From positions 42,242 through 106,241 of the forward strand of contig JAOPHQ010000913.1 in the NCBI GenBank assembly GCA_030340625.1: a stretch of DNA of 64,000 bases, read 5' to 3'. A program made the translations under genes and the position numbers. Shown in pieces: positions 24,630-34,657 of this stretch. This DNA comes from Merluccius polli. Taxonomy: Eukaryota > Chordata > Actinopteri > Gadiformes > Merlucciidae. The notes under the pieces are model-generated. The model saw nothing but the letters and a program-made list of their open reading frames with translations. It did not search any database and was not told the origin of the DNA. How positions within the stretch are numbered: position 1 is the first letter of the stretch; every line of letters starts with the position of its first letter.

Positions 24630-25075
24630 ATTTGCAAGGACCAGGTTAAAGTAATCATTGGGAAATACTTCAGCAATCTGTTGGGAAAGGATCTAATACA
24701 CAAGCTAGTTTATTGATTTAGAAAATTGGGAATTACTTCGCCAACGCCTAATGCTGTTATGCTGTGTTTAACACCTTAACTTGTTAGCTTTTTCCACCGC
24801 CGTGTCAAAACTACAGCGCCAACACCGGGTGGTGCAGCAGTCACCCATCAAACAAGCAGTTATGTTACATTCACTGGGAATGGTGGAAAGAGTGAACGGG
24901 ACATTCAAGAAACTGACAATTCCGAGAAACAGAGTGCAGAGCCAAAGGATGGACCACCAACCAGGGTGGAGAAAGGTGACCAGGTGTACCCGAGAGTGTG
25001 CAGGGGACAGTGGAGCGCCCCGACTTGATCAGGCTGTGGTACCTGATATCCTGGAGTTCGGCACCTGTGTCTAGG
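24630..25075 (+). pseudogene. Retroviral pol scrap (integrase remnant)
   Basis: 24630-24830 matches 54670-54430 inverted. Then 24850-24930 reads LGMVERVNGTFKK, the segment around the catalytic Glu of a retroviral integrase. The first two catalytic Asp regions are missing. The rest of pol is deleted. Confidence 0.6.
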
Positions 25076-25934
25076 ACATGGCACCTGTTTTACTTGAATG
25101 TTGAATTATTAAATACACAGTATGCTTCACGGTTGTCAATACAATGCATTATAAGTACGGAATGTGTTATGCTGTAGTCCCATGATTGCTTTAATAATGA
25201 AACGGATGAATTTTTTGATGCTGCTAAAATGTTCTGACTACTGGTGAGGAGTGGATCCGTGGGGAAGGCACACATGGGTACGTGTTGGTAACCTTGGCGT
25301 GTGGGCCTTGCCTATGGATCACAAGATGAACATTGAATTCATGAACTGTCCGACTTGAGGTTGGCTACAGATACGGGGGATAACACTGATGATCTTTGAG
25401 TAACCTGCGTGCATGGAAACCATCTGAGCAATTGCATGCTAGTCTACAGGGCGTTTTATAGATCTATATAGGGTTAATGCTGCTAACACGATAATGTCTC
25501 TTCTGTGTTAGCCAGAGCTGCTAACACGGTAATGTCTGTTCTTATACCTGGAGGTATTCGATTTTGGTTATACATGCATATAAGTATTTGAAGGGATTTC
25601 ATATGGGGAAATTACAATGCATTAACTACTATGCCTTTCTGTCCTCAGGATACTGTGATAATGGTATGACATATGGATTGTATGATGTGATGATAATTTG
25701 TCTACTGTTGGCTACGGCCCATGTATTCTTTGAGACACACCAAGGTGAATGCCATCCAATTTAGAGATGCGACAGGTTTTCCTACTGTCTAGAAGAGGTT
25801 TTCCCGAACTAAGTCGATTGGTGATGTTGATGTTTTTCTTTTCGCTTGAATTTATACTCACCATTTTTAGACCTTACATGATACATAGCATTATTAATTT
25901 ATAGTATGGTCATCAGTGATGACCAAGGAGGGAC
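25076..25934 (+). other. ERV 3' internal region, no gene recognised
   Basis: No long frame and no match within the window. It ends in the purine tract CCAAGGAGGGAC before the 3' LTR. GCTAACACGATAATGTCT is partly repeated near 25480 and 25520. Confidence 0.5.
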
Positions 25935-26340
25935 TGTTGCGAATTAATAACATGTATCATCAGGCTGTAAAATATCTGCACATAGCCAGGAGTAGAAATA
26001 AATATACAAGTTGTAGTAACTGCACCTCAACACATGATGGCGCCAAACAATGTACTGGGGGCGGCGCTTAACGCTAGCCATTGTGCGTCATGGAGGCCAC
26101 GCCTCCTGCCCAGTGACTACCGGTGGAAGTCGCCGGCTCAAGTCAGAACACCCCAGGCAGCGCATAGGAAAGAAGCAAAGCGACTGAGGATGCAACGTTT
26201 GGGGTTCTCCACGCGGCGTGATATACATATAATACCTCTCCTTCTGGTTCATAGTTAAATAACTTAAACCTAAACAAATAAAGTGAGTTATAAGCGTTCC
26301 TGTTGTCGGCAGCCTTCTTCCCCGGGACACAAACCCCACA
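25935..26340 (+). repeat. 3' LTR of Trp-primed ERV (subtype A)
   Basis: 406 bp; partner of 20117-20522 with three substitutions. It is directly followed by the TCTT duplication and then transposase coding sequence. Confidence 0.9.
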
Positions 26341-26553
26341 TCTTCCAGAAATCTGCGAAGATCGTTTGCCTTTGCTCATCAGAAATATTCTCACACTGCT
26401 GTCCTCCCTTGTTTCTGATTTGACCCTCATTGCTGCCATGATGACATCTGTGTCTTATGGAGTGTGGACATTTAGTAACCTCAATGATTTCTTCCCCCAC
26501 TTTCTTTTTTGCCTTGTTGCCTTCCCAGCCGTCTGTTTTCCACATTTGAAGAA

Positions 26554-26574
26554 AATGGATGGATGGATGGATGG
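26554..26574. repeat. (GGAT)n microsatellite inside coding region
   Basis: Tetranucleotide run ATGGATGGATGG, located where the transposase reading frame changes. A length change here is the simplest cause of that frameshift. Confidence 0.8.
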
Positions 26575-27078
26575 TTTTCTGTAGTTGACACCTTTCTTCT
26601 TCTTAGGTTTAGTGTGTGCTTCTTCCTCTACAATATCTTCAGGTACTTGATCCGGAACTCCTTGATCTTCAGGTACTTGATCCTCTGCCAGTTCTTCCTC
26701 TTGCCCACTTTCTCCGCTGTTACTAGAGCTTTCAGTCTCTTTCTGCTTGTCTTTTGTAGGGTTGTAAGTTTCATCAAGGTCGGACTCATCTAGAGGGGAC
26801 TCAGAATCAGATACTGGAGATGTTTCTAAATCAGACTCAGCGATGGATGTGAATGTCACAAGTTCCTCACATAGTTTCTCTGTGATTACTGGCTGGTCTG
26901 TAGTTCCGGCTGTCTTGAGGAGTGTTCCTGATAGGAAAGTAGAAAATAGGCAATGAGTGTTTAATCTCATCTCCAATGGAGTGTGAGGTAAAGACACACT
27001 AATTTAGCCATAATTATGTAAATTACTACCAGATCCGTAACATACTAGGGTCCTGCCTTCAAGGTAGTTGTAGGCTTA

Positions 27079-27356
27079 CCATGGTCCCACGCAGTCACCG
27101 CGTGGCTGGCTGAAGTGGTGGCTGTATCAGGGTCCCCTGCAGTTACCGCGTGGCTGGCTGAAGTGGTGGCTGTATCAGGGTCCCCTGCAGTTACCGCGTG
27201 GCTGGCTGAAGTGGTGGCTGTACCAGGATCCCCTGCAGTTAACGCGTGGCTGGCTGAAGTGGTGGCTGTACCAGGGTCCCCTGCAGTTACCGCGTGGCTG
27301 GCTGAAGTGGTGGCTGTACCAGGGTCCCCTGCAGTTAATGCGTGGCTGGCTACTAG
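27079..27356 (-). repeat. 48-bp coding minisatellite, six units
   Basis: Period 48 (CGTGGCTGGCT at 27101, 27149, 27197, 27245, 27293 and 27341). The minus frame encodes repeats of HAVTAGDPGTATTSAS inside an exon bounded by TTTATAG and GTAAGC. The plus strand is open too (VAVSGSPAVTAWLAEV), but it has no exon context. Confidence 0.85.
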
Positions 27357-27738
27357 GTACCTACCAGGTTTAGATTTTCTTCCTATAAATGAAATGCAAT
27401 TATCAGTATTATTGTGTTAAATCATCTTTACAACTTTCAGTGTTATTATCTCTGATGTGGCCATCATGACACAAAGATCTGATTATGCTGTAATAATTCA
27501 TTTTACTATTAATAGTGGTGGTACGGGCTGGAAGCATTACTATCATGGGGAACCGGCCCAGTCTCGAACTGTAAATCTCCCCATTTACTCCCATTATAAT
27601 GTTATAACACTGGAACTGGTCCAAATAATGCATCAATACCACTACTTGCCTTTCTTGAGAGCCAACTCCATCATCATCATTCCCCTGGACAGAGGCCTCT
27701 TTTTGTCTGACCTGTCCTTCAGGGGGTTTTCCTGCCAT

Positions 27739-28383
27739 GGTGTTGACATGACATGTGTGGTGTTGACCTGCAATTAATATGAGATAATGACGTTCACATC
27801 AAAGCAGCAATGACAACCTCTAACCACACGTTCAAAATGCTCAACACCAAAACCTCCTATCTACATACATGCAGATAGGTTAAACCTCCTAGCTACATAC
27901 ATGCAGATATAAGTTTTTTAACTAGACATAGCTAGGCTAATAAACATGCTAATTTACGGCACTCAGCAATGTTTCAAGTATTATCCCTAACATTTTCAAT
28001 CAACTCACCCTCTTGGTGTGATAAAAGTTTCACCATTGGGTGCTAATACCATAGATATCTATGGATAATACGCTAGTATGCTACTACATAATAGCTCTAA
28101 AATGCTACCATGTGCCATTCAGATTAATTCTTATCATTAACTTGACAGAGATACTACCAAATACTTCACTAGTGGTTCCACTAATGGGTGGAAGACACAT
28201 TTTAGTTTGAAAACAATTGATTACTACAATCTGACAGACATTTAGACGGGTCTACATACCACAGAAGTCTCAAGTTTCTTTCAAGCAGGTGTTGCGCCTC
28301 AACATATTCCAGGTGAACCTGATTGGAGGTTTTTGTCAGGTGACCTTTCTGTCACAATGAAGGGTGGAAATAATGGAGTAAGC
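27739..28383. other. Transposon 5' flank, no gene
   Basis: 27852-27910 holds two inverted or direct copies of ACCTCC(T)ATCTAC...TGCAGATA, echoing the terminal repeat of the transposon, so it is a subterminal binding-site candidate. The rest is AT-rich. Confidence 0.45.
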
Positions 28384-29491
28384 CCTGGCTGCAGTATGCA
28401 GATCGGGGAGTGGCTCAACGTGTGGGTGGAGCTAAACGTTTGACTCCGCCCACTTGCCAATAGCAACCGGAAGAGGAAGAATGTGAGTCCATAATTGCGC
28501 GCTTTTTCTTTTTTTTTTAAATTGCCGCTTTCTGTTCGTGTAAATTATAAACTAATTTATGGAGAAACCACCAAGCTGATAATTAAATTATTCATGCAAG
28601 GAACGTGCGAAGGCCTCATGTTTATGTCAGTCATGTAAATAATAACATTAAATAATACCATTTAGGTGGTGGTAGGTGTAGTTGAGTACATGTTAAGGCC
28701 TGGGGTAAAAATCAATGATGCAAAGTCTTTTGTCTTTGGTTTATTTAACTTAGCTAATATAATTGAGTGTACAAAATAACATGTGTCTATGTACCGTATA
28801 TACGGTATAGTATAAGTACTGTATAAGTGTAAATAATGTATATATGTAAGAAGTTGTATGTGAAGTTGTGAGGGCTCATGAAAATGTAAATGCATTACCA
28901 TTATTTTATTATAAATAATTATATCGAATAGTATGTATTATTACTATTATTATGGAGTCAAACGTTTAGCTTTGCCCACATTTATACCATTATTTTATTA
29001 TAAATAATAATTATATCAAATGTATTATACATTAGTATGTATTATTACTATTATTATGGAGTCAAACGTGAATAGTATGTATTATTACTATTGTTATGGA
29101 GTCAAACGTTTAGCTCCGCCCACATTTATACCATTATTTTATTATAAATAATAATTATATCGAATGTATTATACATTAGTATGTATTATTACTATTATTA
29201 TGGAGTCAAACGTGAATAATATGTATTATTACTATTGTTATGGAGTCAAACGTTTAGCTCCGCCCACATTTATACCATTATTTTATTATAAATAATAATT
29301 ATATCGAATTTATTATACATTAGTATGTATTATTACTATTATTATGGAGTCAAACGTGAATAGTATGTATTATTATTACTATTATTATGGAGTCAAACGT
29401 TTAGGCGGAGTCAAACGAAATGTTGAGGCGGAGTCAAACGTTTAGCTCCGCCCACATTTAGCCCCGCCCAGATCTGCATACTGCAGCCAGG
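28384..29491. mobile_element. MITE with terminal inverted repeats and internal 144-bp array
   Basis: Ends CCTGGCTGCAGTATGCAGAT in inverted orientation. An internal array of 144-145 bp units starts at 28985, 29130 and 29274, with a shorter copy from 28897. The units carry GGAGTCAAACGTTTAGCTCC dyads. No target duplication was clear and there is no coding capacity. Confidence 0.65.
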
Positions 29492-29611
29492 TGCAATTGA
29501 AATAATGTACAGACAGGCTGAATAGGAGCAGCCTACCTTGTGATGTCATCCAAAGTGAAAATCGCCAATCAGACAATTTTGCAGATAGGAGGTTATGTTC
29601 TTCGGCCCTCG

Positions 29612-30284
29612 CTATGCTTTCTTGGACCCAGGAAGTACTGCAGTATTCTGTACAGTGGCTTTAATGGAACAACTTAATCTTGCAGGAAATAAAGTCCATA
29701 TTCTCCTACGGACGATGGGCCAAGAGAAAGTGGTGAGTAGCCACATTGTGCCAGGACTGGAAGTGGCTGGCTTGACTGAGGAGCATTTCTGTGAGCTGCC
29801 CAATGCTTACACTCAAGCACACATGCCTGTTCACAAGGGAAACATTCCAAAACAGAGTGATATTCAGAAATGGCCTAATTTAAAGCATGTTCATTTGCCT
29901 GAGATTGATGCAGGGATCGAGCTGTTGATTGGGACAAATGTTTCTAAAGCCTTGGAACCCTTGCAAGTCATTTGCAGTGTTGGAGATGGACCCTATGCAA
30001 TTAGAACAATGCTGGGCTGGACGGTGAATGGGCCGCTGAAAGGAGACAGTGGCGATGCAGTGGACGGTGAGGAGCCCGAGTTAACAGTGAACAGAGTGTC
30101 GGTTGTGTGTTTGGACGAACTGTGGCAGCAGCAGTTTAAGACAGACTTCCCCGAATGCAGCATGGACGAAACAGCCTGGCATGTCAAGAGAAGACCAAAG
30201 GTTCATGGAGCTGGTTACAAGTTCAGCAAAGCAGGTCAATGGCCATTATCAGATCAACTTGCCATTGAGGAAAAAGGATGTTAG
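29612..30284 (+). pseudogene. BEL/Pao pol: aspartic protease region
   Basis: The frame continues gag after the transposon. FLDPGSTAVFC carries the protease active-site triad in its Pao form. It goes on through LPEIDAGIELLIGTNV (the Pao peptidase C-terminal hallmark) and MLGWTVNGPL. A frameshift near 30205-30225 moves pol into another frame that continues at 30230. The apparent ATG at 29595 lies in transposon sequence, so it is not a real start. Confidence 0.8.
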
Positions 30285-31800
30285 CATGCCAAATAATAGG
30301 AAAATTATTGAGCAGCGTGCCTTACACCTGAAGAAGAGGCTTCAGAGGGATTTCTCATTTCATGCTGAGTATACGGCCTTTGTGAATAATCTTGTTGCCA
30401 AAGGATATGCTGAAAGGGTGCCTGAAGAGGATTTGGAACTTAGTGATGGCAGGGTCTGGTACATCCTGCACCAAGGTGTTTACCATCCTACAAAGAAGAA
30501 AATCAGAGTTGTTTTTGACTGTGGTGCAAGTTTCCAAGGAACATCACTTAATGCTCAGCTCTTATAGCGTCCAGATCTTACAAGTTTGCTGATTGGAGTG
30601 GTGAGCAGGTTCAGGAAAGAACCAGTTGTTATCATGGCAGATGTGGAATCAATGTTCCACCAGGTCAGAGTACCACCAGAGGATGCTGACTTGTTGAGGT
30701 TCCTCTGGTGGCCTGCTGGAGATTTAAGTCAAGATCTTGTGGACTTCAGGATGATGTTGCATCTCTTTGGGGCAACGTCCTCTCCCAGCTGTGCCAATTT
30801 TGCCCTCAGGAAATGCGCTGAGGACAACAAAGGACAGTTCAGTCAGGAAGCAGTAGATAAGGTCCTACATTGCTTTTATGTGGATGACTGTCTTGTGTCT
30901 GTGGCTTCAGATGAGAAAGCTGTGTCTCTCTATCATGAGCTTGTTGTGATCTGTGCTAAAGGTGGATTCCAACTCACAAAGTGGATAAGCAATAGGCGTG
31001 ATGTTCTAGCTGCAATACCTGAAGGGCACAGAGCTAAAGACATGAAAATGTTGAACATGGACCAGGATTTGCTACCTGTGGAGAGAGTGCTTGGTGTGGA
31101 GTGGTGCATCCAGTCTGATACTTTCAAGTTCAAGATTGTTGTGAAGGACAGACCACTCACCAGGAGAGGAATCCTGTCTACGGTGGGCTCCATCTATGAT
31201 CCTCTTGGTATCGTGAGTCCGGTTGTCTTGTCTGCAAAGAAAATCTTAAGAGATCTGTGCAGGAGAGCACTTGGCTGTGATGATGTCATACCCCAGACTG
31301 TGGCTCAGGAGTGGACAAGTTGGCTGGATACACTTTGCCATTTGGAGAAATGTAACATCATGAGGTGTCTGAAACCAAAGGGACTTTGGAGAAGTGACTA
31401 CAGCACAATTACATCATTTCTGTGATGCAAGCGAGGATGGCTATGGAGCAGTTACTTACCTGCTATCACGAAACGCACAGTCACAGGTACACAGTGCTTT
31501 TGTCATGGGAAAGGCTAGGGTGGCGCCATTGAAACCTGTTACCATCCCCCGAATGGAGCTCATCGCTGCCATCATGGCCAGTCGCATTGATATCTTATGG
31601 AGGAAAGAGCTTCTTCAGGACTCTGTTTTGGACTGACAGTACTTCGGTGCTCAAATATATCAGGAATGAGACTTCCAGGTTCAGAGTCTTTGTTGCCAAC
31701 CGAGTCACAGAAATTCACAAGGCTTCACAACCCTCACAGTGGAGGTATGTTGGAACTGCAAGTAATCCAGCCGATGTCGCCTCCAGGGGTGTAGAAGTAA
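30230..31800 (+). pseudogene. BEL/Pao pol: reverse transcriptase and RNase H
   Basis: Reverse transcriptase motifs in order: KIRVVFDCGASFQG (30500), ADVESMFHQV (30635), LFGATSSPSCANFAL (30765), CFYVDDCLVS (30875) with the catalytic aspartates, and GVEWCIQSDTFKF; then the Pao-specific GSIYDPLGIVSPV (31185). RNase H follows: HHFCDASEDGYGAV (31410), IPRMEL (31550), WTDSTSVLKYI (31630) and NPADVASRG (31765). Lesions: an in-frame TAG at 30565-30567 and frameshifts near 31390 and 31620. The element cannot make an active polymerase. Confidence 0.85.
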
Positions 31801-31802
31801 AG

Positions 31803-31985
31803 AAGCGCGCTCAACACCTTAGTACTTCAACTGGGTGCTTAAACTCACTTGATACTAAATCAAAAACTTTGAAAATAAATAAAGCAAGCACTCAACAGTT
31901 TCTTTTTACTTTTTTAATCGCCTCACAGACGTTTCGGGTTGATACCCTTCTTCAGTGTGAGATATGGCGATTTCGTGTGAAAGTT
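31803..31985. mobile_element. Small insertion in BEL/Pao pol
   Basis: About 180 bp unlike pol, lying between the end of RNase H (VEVK) and the start of the next pol segment (FLKNATWVSG). It contains CAGACGTTTCGGG and CCCTTCTTCAGTGTGAG, a dyad typical of short fish repeats. Its class is unknown. Confidence 0.45.
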
Positions 31986-33403
31986 AATGCATTTCTCAAG
32001 AATGCAACATGGGTGTCAGGGCCTCGTTTTCTCCTTCAACCTGAGAACGAGTGGCCTGTTGACCCTGAGGATGGATCCTCAGGGTTGACCCTGAGGATCA
32101 ACTTCCAGCAGATGACCCTGAGGTCAAGAAAGCAGCCACGGTGAATGCTGTACAGGCCAGTGAGGAGGCTGATGCAGTGATTCGCATGATCCACCACTTC
32201 AGCTCTTGGGTCCATTTGAGAAAGGCTGTAGCTTGGATCTTGAGATTTAAAACTTGGCTCTCATCTCTCTGTCAGAAGAGGAGACAACAGAATAGGGCTC
32301 TTGCACAGTCTGACTTGGATGTGGAACAACAACGATGTTCATTGGAGAAGGATATGGAAACATTCAAGAGAAAGATGGCTTCAAGTTGTCTATCAGTGGA
32401 GGAGCTGGAGAAGTCAGAGCTGGAGATCATTAAGTTCAGCCAAAGGAAGAGGTTTCCAGAGGAATTCTCCATGCTGGAAAAAGGCAAAAGTGTCAAGGGT
32501 CATAGTCACATCCACACACTCTGCCCACTAATGGAGGATGGGGTTCTGAGAGTTGGTGGTCGGCTCAGCAGGTCGTCCATGCCAGCAGAGGCCAAACATC
32601 CCATAATATTGGCAAAAGATTTACATATCTCAACCCTTCTTCTGAGACACGTCCATCAAAAGGTGGGACATGGCGGGCGAAACCACATGTTGTCCAAGCT
32701 GCATGAAAGATACTGGATCTCGGGAGCTAGTACAGCCATAAGAAGTGTTCTGTCTAAGTGTGTGATCTGTCGACGCTTGAATGCTCAGCCAATGTCTTAG
32801 CAAATGGCAGACTTACCATCTGAAAGGGTTACTCCGGATGAACCTCCGTTTACTCGGGTAGGAGTGGACTATTTTGGACCTTTCGAGGTGAAGAGCAGAA
32901 GAAGTGGTGTGAAGAGGTATGGGGTAATTCTTACCTGCATGGCCATAAGAGCAATCCACATTGAAGGGGCACCTTCACTCGACACGGATGCCTTCATAAA
33001 TGCTCTCAGACGCTTTATAGCAAGATGTGGCCAAGTACGAGAACTGCGCTCAGATAATGGGACAAATTTCAGGGGAGCAGAACAAGAATTGAAAACAGCC
33101 ATTGAGAAGTGGAATCAGGCACAGATTAATGATGTCCTCCTTCAGAAAGGGATAAAATGGTATTTTAACCCCCCAGCTGGCTCCCATCATGGAGGTTCTT
33201 GGGAGAGGTTAATTCGATCAGTCCGGAAAGTCCTCAACTCCACCTTGAATGTGCAGAGTTTGGATGAAGAAGGCCTTCACACAGTTCTCTGTGAAGTGGA
33301 AGCCATTATCAATGGCCGGCCGATTACAAAAGCTTCCATGGATCCTTATGACCTGGAAGCATTGACGCCTAATCACCTGTGTCTCACCTGTGTTGATGGT
33401 TAA
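31986..33403 (+). pseudogene. BEL/Pao pol: integrase
   Basis: Contains the zinc-binding HHCC region (HVHQKVGHGGRNHMLSKL, KCVICRR at 32650-32775), then a core with the three catalytic acids: GVDYFGPFEVK (32860), LRSDNGTNF (33048) and GGSWERLIRSV (33190). It ends at LTPNHLCLTCV (33385), so the C-terminal domain is lost. Lesions: an in-frame TAG at 32798-32800 between zinc finger and core, and a local duplication of the GACCCTGAGGAT motif at 32055-32125. The core frame itself is unbroken for 199 codons. Confidence 0.85.
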
Positions 33404-33616
33404 TTGTTCCCTCCTTTGTATTTAAGCCCTCAGTTTTGTTTGCCCTTTGTCTGATCATCCTTTCCTGTCCTTTAGCTAACCCAGTCAGTACTAAGGTAGT
33501 AGTAAGTGTCTTAGTTGTTCAATACCTTTTTTGTTTCACTTTTGATAAGACTGCGAGTATCATCCTTTTGTCTTGTCATCCTAATGCATCAGATAAATTG
33601 TAAAATGTAATATACA
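33404..33616. other. BEL/Pao 3' flank, no gene
   Basis: T-rich sequence. No LTR was recognised, so the 3' end of the retrotransposon appears truncated. Confidence 0.4.
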
Positions 33617-33850
33617 GGGCGACAGTAGCTCAGAAGGTACAGCGGTCGTCTGTTAATCGGAAGGTTTCCGGTTCAATTCCTGCTCCTCCCGGCAGCGTGT
33701 CGAAGTGTCCTTGAGCAAGACACTGAACCTAAAACTGCTCCTGCCGAGCAGGTATGCCCTTTGCATGGCCACCGCCATAGGTGTATGAATGTGTGGGTGA
33801 ATGTGAGATATTAATTGTAAAGTGCTTTGAGTGGTCGGTAGACTAGACTA
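33617..33850 (+). mobile_element. tRNA-derived SINE with L2-like tail
   Basis: Head resembles a tRNA: A box TAGCTCAGAAGG and B box GGTTCAATTCC at normal spacing. The body follows with TTGAGCAAGACACTGAACC. The tail TAAAGTGCTTTGAGTGGTCG is of the fish LINE type. The 3' end is cut at ACTAGAC. It is not a functional tRNA: acceptor stem and anticodon arm do not pair well. Confidence 0.8.
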
Positions 33851-34254
33851 CCAGGAAAAAAATATTGTCCCATCACATTTTTTTTTAAATTCCCCAATCT
33901 GTGTAAGGTAATTAGAATACTGAAAACATTTTTTTGGAAAAAAAGTTTTTATTTTTAAGATCATGTGTCCACTGCAGTGGACATCGGAACGCCATACATG
34001 TGAAATGGAACCTTCATAGCAACTAGTTAATCTCATAGAAAATATCAAAAAGTCAACATGAGAATGAGTTGAACATCCAAATAACTGATTATCATCACTT
34101 TTTTTCGTGCTTTAAAGACATCATGTGTCCACAGTGGGCATCGGAACGCCGTACGTGAAACTGAACCTTGATGGCAACCAGTTAGTCCCAAAGAAAATAC
34201 CAGGGTTTAACATCCACATAACTGTCCATCATCACTTTGGTTTTGTTTTGCTTT
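33851..34254. repeat. Two diverged direct repeats downstream of the piggyBac gene
   Basis: 33960-34110 and 34123-34250 are about 75 percent alike by eye. Both begin TCATGTGTCCAC and contain GGCATCGGAACGCC or GACATCGGAACGCC. Probable piggyBac 3' non-coding region. Confidence 0.5.
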
Positions 34255-34646
34255 TGTGGGGTTGTGCTCCGAGGAAGAAGGCCGCCGACAACAGGATCGC
34301 TTTAACTCACTTTATTTGTTTAGCTTTAAGTTATTTAACTATGGAACAGAAGGAGGAGTATTGTATGTATTTCACGCCGCGTGGAGAGACCCCAGCTTTG
34401 CATCCGTCCGGATGGGCCGCCTCGGAACTCTGATTCTAACCGGATGTTTCCGCCCGGATGGTCTCTGGGCAGGAGGCGTGGCCTCTATGACGCATAATGG
34501 CTAGTGTTGAGCGCCCGCCCCCAGTGTATTATGTTTGCCGCCATCATGTGGTCAGGTGGGGTAAATACAACTTGTATATTTATTTCTACTCCTGGCTATG
34601 TGTAGATATTACAGCCTGATGATACATATGTTATTAATTCGCAACA
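34255..34646 (-). mobile_element. Solo LTR (Trp-primed ERV family, subtype A)
   Basis: 392 bp; on the minus strand TGTTGCGAAT...CCCCACA. Target duplication CTTT at 34251-34254 and 34647-34650. It lies directly beyond the 3' end of the piggyBac coding remnant. Confidence 0.9.
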
Positions 34647-34657
34647 CTTTGTTGTGC

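Larger units (their letters stand above)
20117..26340 (+). mobile_element. Endogenous retrovirus (Trp-primed), defective, in the transposase gene
   Basis: Two 406-bp LTRs in the same orientation differ at three positions. TCTT duplications flank the element (20113-20116 and 26341-26344). Next to the LTRs are a tRNA-Trp primer site (20526) and a purine tract (AAGGAGGGAC) before 25935. The interior has a leader with tandem repeats (20523-21830), then blocks that match the second ERV at 49421-59186: block E (22000-23690), block T (23690-24440, ending in purine-tract copies), and block P (24630-25050, an integrase scrap). There is no gag, protease or reverse transcriptase frame. Low LTR divergence means a recent insertion; the damage inside must have existed in the source copy. 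Confidence 0.85.
26341..27738 (-). pseudogene. Transposase-like gene, N-terminal exons
   Basis: Read on the minus strand: a likely first exon from ATG at 27738 (MAGKPPEGQVRQKEASVQ). A second exon at about 27382-27081 consists of 16-residue repeats and ends with a GTAAGC donor. A third exon from about 26929 holds an acidic Ser-rich stretch (SDLETSPVSDSESPLDESD) and a basic segment (KPKKKKGVNYRK). Then NISDEQRQTIFADFWK runs into the ERV at 26341. Exon phases 2 to 3 match (split Gly codon). Within exon 3 the frame shifts near 26450-26560, next to the GGAT microsatellite. FxxFW followed by QR fits the start of this transposase family. Confidence 0.65.
17097..29611 (-). mobile_element. Cut-and-paste DNA transposon with 4-bp TSD (possibly Sola type), nested host of an ERV
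   Basis: Terminal inverted repeats of 29 bp (two mismatches) share AAGAACATAACCTCCTATCT. The element is flanked by CTAT duplications (17093-17096 and 29612-29615), and removing it restores the BEL/Pao frame. It carries one transposase-like gene on the minus strand (27738 to 18750), a 44-bp minisatellite near the left end, a hAT MITE, a second MITE near the right end, and a complete ERV. Without those insertions the element would be about 5 kb. A 4-bp duplication fits the Sola superfamily, but I could not classify it firmly. Confidence 0.75.

Noticed and set aside
27115..27420. VAVSGSPAVTAWLAEV repeat protein on plus
   Set aside because: The 48-bp period opens several frames; only the minus strand has matching splice sites and phase with the transposase exons.
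29595..29611. ATG at 29595 as the start of pol
   Set aside because: It lies in the terminal repeat of the inserted DNA transposon; pol was continuous with gag.
33617..33690. tRNA gene
   Set aside because: A and B boxes are present, but the cloverleaf does not fold properly and the sequence continues as a SINE body and tail.
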